In this document: in pieces, positions 23,839 to 35,302 of the stretch
How the letters are laid out: every line of letters starts with the position of its first letter
How positions within the stretch are numbered: position 1 is the first letter of the stretch
Source of the DNA: Marsupella aquatica
Taxonomy: Eukaryota; Marchantiophyta
DNA length: 64,000 nucleotides
Direction: 5' to 3'
Assembly (NCBI GenBank): GCA_973895155.1
Contig: OZ316891.1
Coordinates: 17,732,001 to 17,796,000, forward strand
Translations under genes and position numbers: made by a program
Notes under the pieces: generated by a model
The model's input: the letters and a program-made list of their open reading frames with translations, nothing else
Told to the model about the DNA's origin: nothing
The model's database searches: none

Positions 23839-26800
23839 AACACTACTACATGGTCATCAGGGACCACTTTGCCATGGAATTTTGCATGATCCGGTCGCAA
23901 AATGCCTGTACCCACACATACCTGCGAGTCATCCTCCCATGATAGAAGATTATGGACTGGCTCTGCTGTGGCTATCACCTCCACCTTACCCTGGCTATTT
24001 TTCTTGGCTTTCCTGGGTGGCTTATACATGACATTATTCATACCTTGGTTGCGAGTCATGACTTTGGCACGAGTGTTTTGTGCTGGTGATCGAGAATTGG
24101 CTACACTCTTCTTCAAAGAATCTGCATCCATATTTGACACTTCTGATTGTGTAGCAGGATTTCCCTGCGACATCATCTCAGTATCTGCCAACATTGTACT
24201 TGCTTCAATTGAAGCATCTACAATCTTACTTGCATCCAATGTTGCTCCCAAGTTTCGACGTCGCTTCACCCTATTCTCACTTGGTTGAGAGTCTGTCAAC
24301 TCTGCATCAACTTCAATTCAGTGTCATGTCCAACATAAGTCAATCACTCATCACATGTGCTAAATGTACATGTCACCAACCACAAAGTTGTCACTATCTC
24401 CTTACCATTATGAACAGCCTTCTTCCCCTTCTTTGCCATTGCCATATGCTCCATGTCTGCTTCTGTTGATCAATAAACACACCACAATATTCAGGTTGAA
24501 TCTATTAACCACTGAATTGTTGCTCAACATTCATATAGAGGAATTTAAAGCATCAGCTTACCTGATACCTCCTTGGCTATGGTCACTGAGGCACTGGGCA
24601 CATCTTCTTCATTATTGCTCTTCAATCATGATGTCACTTTAGATCCCAGTTCATCCAACCAGTTCTTACAGAAAAGATTACCTCCAACCGGCTTAAGCTT
24701 CACAAAACTCCATGCACTTTTCAAATGTAATGTACTGGATCATAGCAGGTTACCTGTCTCAGCAACCTTCTTGCCCTTCTGCTTATTGATTACAGGGTCC
24801 TTCTCTGCCTCCACTCTTCCTGCATTCAAACCATTCACTCAATTCATGAAAACTTACTTCTAACATTTGAACATAGGACACAATGAACAATGGGCCGGTG
24901 TCATTTCCATACCTGTGTCAGATTTGCCAATTCCCTTTTTTGTTAACAAGGGTACACTTTGTACAATGTTGCCCTCATTGTTTGGTTGGGAACCACCCAA
25001 TTTTTCAATCACAAGCTTGAAATTAGATTCCACTGATGCAAGAAGGTTCGCTACAGATGCCTCCACAATATCCAAACGATCAGCCAATTTACTTTCCACT
25101 CGAGGGAGTCCACACTCTAATGACTTCAACCGTTCACACATCTCTGTGAGAGTTGTAACAGTTCCCTGTCATAACACAGCTTACATATCTCAGATAACTG
25201 TCCCCAAGAACTGGTTGCTTACTTCCTACTACATTTCTTTCTGATGCTCAAGGCCAAATAGTCACAGAACATACAGAATTACAACATAATCACCTGTTTG
25301 GAAGTTACACTTGTCACCTCACTCCTTTGTTTCATGAACTCCTCTCTCACTTCTTGTGCTGATGGTTCTTCACCTGTCAATTTCTTCTGCAGTTCACATC
25401 AACATACATATGAATGAAACCAAGTGTTGATTGTCAATGAAAATGTAATAATGGTAGCAAGATGATAAGTTTGAGGCTTACTATCAGGCATGTCACTGCC
25501 TTACCAATTGTTCTTTCACTGGAGCATAACTTCCTCTCCCAGCCTGTGAAAGGTGTTTCACTTTGCCTCGAGCATTTGACATCAGTTCACTCTTGCTCTG
25601 TCCAGCCTCCGACATGAACCCTTTGATTAACCGTGTCCATTGATCCAGTTCCAATGATGGGGGTGGTGGCATTCTCCTGTTAGAACCATTGTCTATCCAC
25701 ATCCTTTTCAACCTATGCCTCTCTTGTTTCAAAATCCTCATTGCATAATCTGATATGCAATCTTCAACTGGGCCCTTACCATCATTACCAACATACTCCC
25801 ACCGTTCAAGAATGTCCTTGCAGATAGCAGCCCAATCAGCTTTGTTCTGACTCCTAAACTTTGTAATGCTCAAATCTAACCAACGCAATACTTCTCCTCT
25901 TAGGTCAGAATGCCAACGGTTCTTACCATCACATGTGGGAGTTATCCAACCTTCGGAATTCACTTCTACTTTACCAAATTTGTTACTGTCTCCTGCCTTG
26001 GTACTCCCTGAAGCGCTACTAGGTGTCCCTCCACGGCCTGGTGTCCCCCCACGGCCTGGGGTCCCTCCACGGCCTGATCTCCCCCCACGGCCTGGATTGC
26101 ATTGTCCAAACCTCCCTGGAGTCCCTGCACATTTACAGGATCCATTTACAGTCACTTACATTAGGTAAGTATGAATCATAAATCCTGCTGCCAAATATAC
26201 ACTGGACTTCAGAGCAATTCTACAATGACCAAGTTACCTCTCCCTTGGCGCATAGATGGTTCTGGACCACCTGTCCTATTGCTTTGTCTTGATGAATTAG
26301 GGCCGTTTCTCCCGCCTGTGAATGATTGCCGCCTATTTGAACGTGGATGGCCTTTGTTGTTTTCGTGATTGTCCCAATCAGAGTCTCCATACCAACAGGT
26401 ACATGCCACACTCATGGACCTGTAAGATAAACTCTTTGCCCTAGCTACACATCAGATAAGTCCATATTGAGCTAAATCTCTACTACCATCACAAAATCAC
26501 TAGCACAAGGCACTTACTTGTCCAATCATCCTCCTCACCTTTCCATTGCCCTCTGTACCCGTCTCTACCACGCTCTGGGTGTTCATATTCATCCCATCCA
26601 TCTTCTGCTCCATCATAGTCATCATCATAATTATCAAGCGTCCCTTGCCAATAACTCTGGCTCCTTCTAGGGTATGGATTATGTGATTTCTCTCTAGCTG
26701 CCCACCTACCTGGGACTTGATGAGGGCCCTGTGCAGGATGCACAGGTGCATTTTTCTGTGAGCCCCCTGCATCTGGGTCTCCATCCATATCCAATCTTTC

Positions 26801-26860
26801 CTCTTCACCCCACTCTCCAAGCCCCATGTCTGTCTCCATGTCATCACCCTCTTCCCCCAT
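23790..26860 (-). CDS. TNP1-like CACTA accessory protein with Transposase_24-type domain, multi-exon
   Basis: This is the second CACTA gene, whose product in the family binds subterminal repeats and assists TNP2. The first exon (26860-26518) is acidic. Exon 2 (26419-26238) ends at GAG|GTAACT. Exon 3 (26124-25505) opens with a Gly/Arg-rich run of GRGGTP repeats. It continues into a domain with GEVLRWLDLSITKFRS, WAAICKDILERW and the diagnostic KSELMSNARGKVKH...GRGSYAP end, which matches the Transposase_24 pattern (kS..N..nr.k..h..Gs.s). A coiled-coil segment follows (25141-24900), then a basic last exon (to 23790) with a VGTGILRP...FHGKVVPDDHVVV module like the TNP1 C-terminal domain. The exons between 25504 and 24300 are only partly resolved, so the total length is uncertain. 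I saw no internal stop in the exons that I could place. Confidence 0.75.
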
Positions 26861-27037
26861 AGCTTCTGCACAGCACCCACAACCAAACAGGGAGAATCAG
26901 CACACTAAATTCAAAGTATCAATCAATTTCATGCATATCCAACTATCCTAAACATCATTCCAGGCAGCAATTCCCGTTCTGTGACTCTGTGCAGGTAGTC
27001 ATCCTCAACCTCATACTTGCCAATCGCCAGCTGTTGC

Positions 27038-30000
27038 CTATTGCAAATCATCAACCTCATCATATTCCATTTGCCCAGGTTCATCATATGTCTCTCTCAA
27101 TATTAAGGGGATGTAGTCAGTCCCTACCCGAGTTGGAAGTACAGTCTCATGACTAGGATGCTCGAATGCAGCATGGTCATCCAAACTGAACTCTACTTTA
27201 CTTCCATCCATCCGCCTGTTCCGTGCTTGGCTATGGCATACCACCCTCCAGCCATGTGACTCCTCCACATCTGCAAAGAAACCCTGTTCAACTTGGCTAG
27301 GGAAAACAAAAGGCTCAGACCATTCTGGTACTCTGGACCTAAAATTGGCCAACAAGAACCCATCATGATCACGCTTCATGGTGGCCCTTGGTCTCTGCCA
27401 CTCTGATTTCACCCATGATCCCTTCATCAATATCACTGGGACACTTGTGTTACCATAATTCAACACCCAAATGTCGGTCAACTCCCCCACGTAACCCATC
27501 TTCATCCACCCCCTCTGTTCTTCAGAGGTTCTCTGCTCAAACACAGAAATCAAACCACAATCATATGATACACAATGGTCACCCTGCTCATCCCTCACTC
27601 GATAATGATTTCCATAAGCTCTCATCCGTTTGTAGGTCAGAATAGACAATCGTGGTGGCACAGATAGAAGATACAAATCTTTCTCCATATCTGGATGATG
27701 TCTACTATGCTCTCAAATTGTCACCCGAATCCACTGCTCGAACTATGGGAAGGGATCCTGCTGCCTAGAGTGTGCAGCTTTTTGCATATCATATTCCCTG
27801 CAATATGAGGTACAGGCATAGTTAGGTCTAAACAACACATGACAACCTAAGATCACCCTTGGAACAGACAAGAAGCATCACAACAAAGGCAAGTCAATTC
27901 AATCACTCACCTCCACCATGGTTGCATAGGCTCTGTGTTTGCCAGCACATATGAATGAGCCTTGTCTCGAATCGCAACAAGCAGCTGAATAGCACATCCC
28001 ACACCTTCAACAACCTCGCCACTCACTCCATCATCTTCACCAGATTTCCAAACTCTTGTCATAGCTTCACCAGACCCAGCCATGTACTCTGTTAGGAATC
28101 CCAACGTCTCATCCTTAATGTACCCCAATGCCATGGAAGCCTCTGGCCTGTAGTATGTTCTCACATGACCTTTCAACAACTTCATGTATCGCTCCATAGG
28201 GTACATCCATCTGGTACTGACTGGCCCATACTGCCCTAGCTCTTCTACCACATGGATTAGGAGATGAGTCATAACATCAAAGAAAGCAGGGGGTAGTATA
28301 TCTCCAAGTCACAGAGGACATAAGCAGCATCCTGCTTCAACTGCTCCAATCCTTGGGGATCCCACACTTTCACACATATACGGCGAAATACATTGCATAG
28401 TCAAAGAATGACATTACGGACTGGTTTCTGCATGAGACCTCTGAGGCATAGGGGCAGAATGTGCTGCATCAACACATGGTAGTCATGTGTTTTCATACTG
28501 CCAAGTTTATTCTTTGTAATATGCTTCTTGAAGGCACTTTCAGACAGCTCAATCTATACAAGAATGTCTTCCATTCATCCTGTGTGCACACATAGGGAGC
28601 TTGGAACTTGAGAAGTACATTGGGATTGCTTGCATGGGGCTTCAACCAAAGGTGAGGGCCAATCCCCTTCTGTTGCATATCAGCTCGAACTGCTCCTGTA
28701 TCTTTCTCACCCGACAAGAACTTCAGCAAGCTCTCACAAATATTTTTCTCAATGTGCATGACGTCCACATTGTGTTTGCTGGCCTCGAATTCCTGCACTC
28801 CACAAAGCAAAGAATTCAACAACAGAAACACTAATTAACCACATAGGAGGATTGTAACCAACATCAATCCACCATTGCTCGTATCTAAAATTGCAATCAT
28901 ACAGGGGCTGGAGGCTAAGTACATTACCCTCCAGTACTCCAACTCCAAGTCCATCAAGGTCTGTCTTTTCACACCGTGTTTCACCACTGGATCCTCGGGT
29001 TCTCGATCAGTGGCACTTCTCTTGTCCCAATCAGCCTTCCTGGCTGCCCACCTCAGGACTTGCTCTCTGGTGACCCTCTGTGGTGGGCCACGAAGCTCTG
29101 TTTTGTTGTTGAAGTGTGCAATTTGAGACCGTGTGTGCCTGTAAGGATGATCAACAGGCAGATACCTTCTATGCCCCTGAAATTTCATACTGTGCAGGGC
29201 ATGCGACCACTCACTTGTCACATTTTTCCCACATGGTGTGCACCCCACATAGCCCTTTGTCACTCGTCCAGATATGATGCCATGGCCTGGGTAATCTGCT
29301 ATATCCAGCAAACAAATTGCATGCAGTCTAAAGGGGCTGGGTCGAAGAAGCCCCTTCAGAACATCATGGGTTAACACCCCTTCTATCCACAAAGTCTTCC
29401 ACTCTTCCACTGCTGGAGCCAACATGATATCTATGAATTGCTCGGTCACAGAAGCTGGTCCAGGGATTAACAACACCATCATGACAAAAAACCTCTTTGT
29501 AGTCATCCATGGGGGAAGGTTGTAATTTAGCAGCGTAACCGGCCAACATGAATAACGGTTGTTTTTGTCTCCAAATGGGTTTACTCCATCCAGTGATAGA
29601 CCAAATCGAAAGTTCCGCTTCTCTACAACAAACTGTGGCCACCTCTCATCAACAAATTTCCAATGGTTGGAATCTCCAATGTGACGTTGCAGGCCATCAC
29701 TGCTCTTGTTATCAGGAGTCCATGTCATCAGCTTGGAAATGGCAGGGCATCTAAACAGACGTTGTAGTCTAGGAATGAGAGGAAAATGACGAAGAACCTT
29801 GGCAGGATGTGTACATTTCCCTACATTCTTGTACCTGTGCTTACCACAATGAGGGCATGTCAATTTATCTGCATGCTCTTTGCGAAAGAGAACACACCCA
29901 TCAGGGCATGCGTCAATAGACACATAGTTCAGCCCAAGGTTAGACATCAATTTCCTAGCCTCGTACATATTTTTTGGAATTGAATTACCATCTGGTAACA

Positions 30001-31035
30001 CATTTCGGCGCAGGAAGGTCAACAACTCTGTCACAAATATATTGGGAACATTGTGATTGCCACAGATGTTCAACAACAACACGACAAAACCCAGCTTGGA
30101 GCAGTTCGACCCCTCGTAGATAGGAATGCAAGCTTCTTTGATGTGTTTTGGGCCCCCAAACACCCACTCCCTCTCTGCTGCACCTTCCCCAATGTCAAAG
30201 TCAGGTTCAGCTTGGCCATCGCCAATGTGTGGCTGCGGTTCATTGTCCTCTTCTGATTCCACTGTGTCGTAAAAAGCATCAAGGTCTTCAAAAATCTCTT
30301 GAACCATTCTTGGGACATCCATCCCACCGTCCTCAGTGACTGCCTTTGCCTCTCCATCTTGGTCATCCACGTTCTCATGTTGGACCCCAGGACCATCCTC
30401 TGCACAGTCTATGTCCTGCTCTCTCGGGGGTTTCACTTCCACAAAAATGGCACATCACGTGCGACGAAGTATAGGGTTGATTTATTGGTTTGAAGGGAAG
30501 ACTTAAGAATTTTTGTAGAAGAACAATAGGGTCCTTTAAATTCAATTTTGAGACTTATAAGAACATTAGGGTCTTTTTAACCAAAATTTTGGAATATTCC
30601 AAGAATATTCCAACTTTATAGGGGTTGAAAAATTAAAAAAAATTCTTATATTTTAGGGGGTCTGAGGCCTAAAAACGTCGCAGGGGATGGGGAGACATCC
30701 ATATAGTGAGACCCCTGAGCCTGCTCTACGTAGTCTCTACGCCTAGCTGTATTAGAATCCACAAAGTCAGCTCTCCACTCTTCATCAGAGGAGTCTTCTT
30801 CTGCTGGTACATTCCAAACCCTCCACCGAGGGTGTCTTTCATGCCGCAGCAGGTGAAGGTGCACAGTGTTCAAACTCAACGACTTGAATCCTTGGCACTG
30901 TGTGCATGGGCATCTCATCCTCCTACTCCTACCTTGGGCGGCCCGGGCTTGTTCACGCATCCACAATTTAGAATCATGATGCCTAATCCTAAATGGGTTG
31001 TGAAGAGGCAACCTTGGAGCCATCACTATACACAC
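27038..31035 (-). pseudogene. TNP2-type CACTA transposase, damaged C-terminal half
   Basis: The catalytic transposase of En/Spm elements. The first exon (31035 to about 30650) is the transposase-associated domain with RCPCTQCQGF and the downstream His residues. The main exon (30442-28835) is an open TNP2 core. It carries LPDGNSIPKNMYEARKLM, DACPDGCVLFRKE, a CPHCG pair, LSLDGVNPFG, WPVTLLNYNLPPWM, LIPGPAS and LDIADYPGHG; the Asp residues in the last motifs are candidate DDE acids. HNVDVMHIEKNICESLL follows after an intron (28831-28493). Then a DUF4218-type segment (27907-28500) has MKTHDYHVLMQHILPL and GPVSTRWMYPMERYMKLLKG, and a DUF4216-type end is at 27038-27688. A TGA interrupts the frame at 28401-28403. 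A one-base shift lies near 28280-28300, just before the MTHLLIHVVEEL segment. The core is well preserved, so the damage is probably recent. Confidence 0.9.
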
Positions 31036-31376
31036 GCACTCAGCACCCTATCATTTTATTATGCAAGTGAAAAATACACTTCCTGTTAAGGATTTCACCC
31101 CCGACTGTACTTGCCAAAATACGTAACATTCCAAAAAAACAAAAAAACAAAAAATATAGGTGCCTGAGTCATGTACCTATTCTCAAGTGAATGAGACAAA
31201 ATTCCTAAATGTTTGAGGGTGTCAACTCCTCCGCTGTCCTCACATGTATTGCCTCTGCACGTACATCCATGACCATATCAGAGTCCAATCATGTATAGTC
31301 ATAGACACAGGTGCCAGGTGCGAGACCGGTGTGAGATGTCCTCATCTTACTACCACATCAAATACGGATACCAATC

Positions 31377-31919
31377 CTATTGTCGATGCCACTCAGCCCT
31401 GAGGTACTCAGGCATGTACATTAAGTCATCAAGGTCTAAACCCTGCTCATGCCATGGTGGTCTTCGATCCGTGCCTACAAGCAGTGGTAGCAGTGCCCTC
31501 CATGGTGCACATGTTGCTACTAAGTCCCTCCACTGGGTACTAATTAGTCTATATTTGCAGATATCTTGTGCGCCAGACACCACAAGAACCCTCGGCCAGA
31601 CATGTGTAAGAACTATATCATCTGCCAAATCAGGCAACAAGGAACCACCTACAGCATCGTGCTTGTCTAACTCATCTGCTGAAAAGTAAATGTCCTCTTC
31701 CGACTGTGCATCCTCATTCACCACAGCATTCACAACACATCCAAGGTCTGCAGGCATTATCTCGGATGGAGCTACACTCTGTCTGGTTACCAACCCACAC
31801 AAGTAAGCCCAAGCAGTAGCCATGCACGATGCAACCCGTAGGAGGACCCTACATAGGGCCTGACGGTCTGGAAGAGGCAGCATACCCACCAAAGTCTTCA
31901 ACCAAACAGAGCCCAGCAA
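31377..31919 (-). CDS. F-box-like protein carried by the CACTA element
   Basis: A 180-residue open frame. From about residue 95 it reads LPDLADDIVLTHVWPRVLVV, then CKYRLISTQWRDLVA. This matches the plant F-box pattern of an LPDD-type start, alternating hydrophobics and the R.VS..WR.L end. F-box proteins are substrate receptors of SCF ubiquitin ligases through SKP1. No Kelch or LRR repeats are visible after it; the tail is short and acidic. It lies 141 bp downstream of the BRCT frame and 342 bp upstream of TNP2 on the same strand. It may be an independent captured gene or an exon of a longer one. The F-box call rests on this one motif. Confidence 0.6.
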   Translation of the reverse strand: MLGSVWLKTLVGMLPLPDRQALCRVLLRVASCMATAWAYLCGLVTRQSVAPSEIMPADLGCVVNAVVNEDAQSEEDIYFSADELDKHDAVGGSLLPDLADDIVLTHVWPRVLVVSGAQDICKYRLISTQWRDLVATCAPWRALLPLLVGTDRRPPWHEQGLDLDDLMYMPEYLRAEWHRQ

Positions 31920-32059
31920 GTAGATTCACAGTCACACCCCACACAGCAGGAAACAACAATCACTTCAACTGCGACCAACCATGACAAGATGAGTTAGTTC
32001 AAGGATCACATTTATTACAAAATTGTGATTTATACAAAAATATGAGGGACTCCTACTCC

Positions 32060-32923
32060 TCACTCTCTCCCACCTTTGCTAAGCATACATCTCCGCTGAA
32101 TCTTGGAGGGCCAGGCCTCAAAAATATCAAAGTCCCAAGCATGCTGTCGCTTCCCTCTAACTGCTGATTCCAGAAGCCAATCAGGGGAAAGCACCCAAAG
32201 ATTGTTGTTCATGACAAAATCACGCACTATTGTCTTAAAGAATTTTCTGCATATTTTCATGTATGACAGACCTACAACATGAGTGGAGGTTTCTGTTAGA
32301 CTCTCCTCCACTGTCCCACCTAGCTCAACAACTATGGACTTGTATAGTCTGCACTTAGTCTCCCCAATTCCTTCTTCTGCAAATACCACACTGAACCCCT
32401 TCATAATGGTATTTCTCTCCTTGCCATGCTCATTCAATATAGCATCTGCACGCATAGGATGGTGTCCTATGTTGACAACAGGTCCATATTGGACAGAAGC
32501 AAAGTTGGGTTTCTCTGCCGCTGCTTCATAGGCTTCCTTTTCAGCCAAAGCCTCTGCAGTGGCCTCCTCACTCTCCCACAACTCATATTGCTCAGTACTC
32601 TGTACACACCTATGTTTAACAGAATCGGTCAGCCAAGAGACTTCAACTACTTTTAGACCTTGGTTGGTAATGGCAGAATCAATGAAGGACCATGACCACT
32701 TGTTCATCACATCCAGCCATGTCCCCGCAACAACATGTGTAGTCTGTGGAGTGATGTCCTTGACTTCAGTCCCATGGAACTCTGAGAATCGTTTTTGTAC
32801 GATTGGCCAACTCACTTGGGTGAACCCATAGTGGCCAGGAATCAAAATGGCTTTGATTCCAGCCAACAGAGGCGGGTGGTCAACCTTTGTACGTTTCCTA
32901 GAGGCCATGTACACACGGGCCAC
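32060..32923 (-). CDS. Tandem-BRCT domain protein carried by the CACTA element
   Basis: A 287-residue uninterrupted frame starting with a basic MARVYMASRKRTK and ending in TGA. BRCT 1 covers about residues 18-118 and contains TTHVVAG and the Trp of VSWLTDSVKH. BRCT 2 covers about 170-275 and contains LGGTVEESLTETSTHVVG and the Trp of LSPDWLLESAVRGKR. A charged helix rich in Glu and Ala (about 120-145) separates them. BRCT pairs bind phosphopeptides in DNA repair and checkpoint proteins. This arrangement without other domains resembles a piece of a larger host protein. It lies between the PHD and F-box frames, all on the minus strand inside the CACTA. The frame is intact although nearby TNP2 and the PHD gene are broken, which hints at a recent capture or at constraint. 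Confidence 0.85.
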   Translation of the reverse strand: MARVYMASRKRTKVDHPPLLAGIKAILIPGHYGFTQVSWPIVQKRFSEFHGTEVKDITPQTTHVVAGTWLDVMNKWSWSFIDSAITNQGLKVVEVSWLTDSVKHRCVQSTEQYELWESEEATAEALAEKEAYEAAAEKPNFASVQYGPVVNIGHHPMRADAILNEHGKERNTIMKGFSVVFAEEGIGETKCRLYKSIVVELGGTVEESLTETSTHVVGLSYMKICRKFFKTIVRDFVMNNNLWVLSPDWLLESAVRGKRQHAWDFDIFEAWPSKIQRRCMLSKGGRE

Positions 32924-33506
32924 CTAATCACTACAGACCAGAAGATAATGCGTTCACCTGATAATCGGAGGGCCCTTAAAATGCTGCGTTTATAACTTGG
33001 TCCAGTCCAGTCGTCTGGTGAGTCTCTGCTCCGATTCCAAACGGGAGAAATATTGGGACAAACATACTAGACACCTGCAAGCATGCACCTCATAGTTTGA
33101 ATATGTGCCTTCACAATATTGAAGGTGACAAGTGCAATTGTTTTGTGATGCCACATACAGATGTTGTAAATGGGCAGACATTCAATGAGAATACAAAATG
33201 TTGGTACACTTTAAGGGAATTCTCACAAATTAAATAGCCTTGTAACTTATATGCTCATAATGAGAAGTCCTGATTTAATTTAAGCAGTGTCATGTAAGTC
33301 GTGATCAAAATGATTGCAGAGTTAAAAAAGTTCCTAGAAGGCTTAAGGGGAGTTTTTGAAGGCATGTACCCAGGAACAAGTAATGAACTTAGGGTACTTG
33401 TTGCCTAAGCATCCTCTCCTACAGAGGTCCTTCTTCTCAAAATTGGAATGTCTGCAATCTCCAAGGTATCCACATCAGGTGCACTATGCATGTACATTAT
33501 TCAGGT

Positions 33507-34187
33507 TCAAAGCCAAGAAATGTGATCTCTCATGGGAGTGTGCAAAGTAGGATCTATGGCATGGCGATGACAATAGAAGATCCATCGATCAACACCATGT
33601 GCAGAGTGATCATAGATGTGTCTGTCACAAGCATAGCCTTCTGCTTGACGCTCCTTCAAACAATGAAAGTGCCACATGGTGGGACACCTAACACAGTGGA
33701 CTATGTCCACCCAGAAATCTTCATCGTGCTGACCACATGCCTTGCACTTATGAAGTGGGCAAGTTGTGGCAAGATCGGGCAAACATGAAAAACAAAAGAA
33801 CCTCACACAATATCTGTCAGGGCATTTCCTAACAAGTGGTGGAGCATCAACAGAGCCCTCATAAGACCCCAACTTCCCACACTGTGCACACTTAGCCTAC
33901 TTCTCCAAACAATTAGTGCACATCCAGCCTCCCTGGTGTGCTGACGGGAGGCCCACCCCTGGACAGTTGTTTTCTACAGCAAGGTCAGACTCTGGGTTGA
34001 GGTGGAAATGCCTCATGCAAGGGCCCTCACATATGGCTAAGCCACCACCATCGTCACAAATGGCACAACAATGAGCTGCCTTCTGGAAAATCTGACTTGC
34101 GGAGAAGTTACTACCATCTGGCCCAACTACACCTGTGTTGCTCACCTCTGTCCCCCGCTTCTTGGCTCGGATTTTAGGGCGTGCCAT
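33507..34187 (-). pseudogene. EDM2-like tandem PHD-finger fragment, one amber stop
   Basis: On the minus strand, a basic start (MARPKIRAKKRG) leads into CAICDDGGGLAICEGPCMRH-FH and later WMCTNCLEK. After a single in-frame TAG (33897-33899) the same frame continues with CAQCGKLGS, CPDRYCVRFFCFSC, CPLHKCKACGQ, CVRCPTMWHFHCL and WIFYCHRHAI...TPMRDHISW. The order and the closing CxxH-x-I-D...TP-RdH segment are those of the atypical composite PHD fingers of plant EDM2 (ENHANCED DOWNY MILDEW 2). In Arabidopsis EDM2 reads combined histone marks and controls heterochromatic introns and transposons. The rest of EDM2 is absent. The stop sits where Gln would be plausible. It is either a decayed capture or one read through. 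Confidence 0.85.
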
Positions 34188-34852
34188 GCCTACGCATGAG
34201 ACAGATAGTACAATTTAGCAGAGTGCACAGACAATACAATTTAGTGCAGTGTACAAAAAGTACAGTGTAGCATATAGACTAGAGTGGCAATTGCTACTGC
34301 AATGAAATGTTCACACACATGTGCAGAGTAGACATACTTTTTGGTTTGTTGAGCCCACACTAAAAACTGATCCCCTCAATAGCTCCACCTACACCTAAAT
34401 TTTGTGGCTATGATTCACCAAAGGAGATCTGCAACAAGATTTAATGCATTCGAATCACATATAACAGTCGTGACATGTAAAACAGGCATTTTTTGAACAG
34501 GATTGGTATCAAGCACTGTGATCAGGGTTGTAATTTATACATCCTAAATAGGCTATGATAGTGAATGAGACAAATAAGTTAGGCAAAAATCACTTTTTCC
34601 AGGTTATCACATGGCCCATTAATTCCAGTCTTTGAAAGGAGACTTTTAAGTGAGCTTGCTAGCCTCTTAAATTAGGATATTGTACTTAGTGCAGCCATAA
34701 TAGGATAAGTTATGTACTGTTGACCCTAAACCCTGGACCCAGAATTGGTCATAATTCAAAATCTTAAGTAAATATCCTCTCTGTTCAAGTCAAAGTGTTA
34801 AGTTATAGGTCAATGGTCTCTGGTTTGTGCATGCGGTGTGACAAGTGGTCCT

Positions 34853-35302
34853 CTAGAGCGTGTGATCCAAACATGTGTAGACACCAAAGTGACCGGTGGT
34901 GGGGTCTGGGAGGGCAGGACAAGTGACATCGCCAGGCACACTGCAGGATGGCGAGTGGTTCCAGATGATACATTGTGCTCTGTGAAAAAACCGACATCCA
35001 AGAGAACGGTCATCCAACTCTAGGCCAGAAGCCCTACAGGCAGGACAGTCATATTGGCAACTGTGCACACACCCTTGGGCCCTAATTTGTGGCGGGTCAT
35101 GTACGAGAGACAGAAATACCAAGGATGTTGGGAAGGGTGGAGAAGCAGGTACAGGCCGGCTGTAGTTGTTCCTGGCAACAACTGGGTACTCAAAGTACCA
35201 TGCAGACTGGGCTGGAAGGATCCCAAGTCTGACATACTCAAGGCGCAACATCTCTGCCTTGCGTGCAAGCCGCACATGTTCAGCGTTGCGGGTCCTCACC
35301 AT
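34853..35302 (-). CDS. Cys-rich open frame in the CACTA, unknown
   Basis: A 149-residue frame opens with a basic helix (MVRTRNAEHVRLARKAEMLR). Its second half is Cys/His rich (CVHSCQYDCPACRASG, then CRFFHRAQC), as in a metal-binding domain. I do not recognise a family. Its position upstream of the PHD fragment on the same strand would suit an N-terminal part of the same captured gene, but no join is evident. It may also be chance. Confidence 0.3.
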   Translation of the reverse strand: MVRTRNAEHVRLARKAEMLRLEYVRLGILPAQSAWYFEYPVVARNNYSRPVPASPPFPTSLVFLSLVHDPPQIRAQGCVHSCQYDCPACRASGLELDDRSLGCRFFHRAQCIIWNHSPSCSVPGDVTCPALPDPTTGHFGVYTCLDHTL

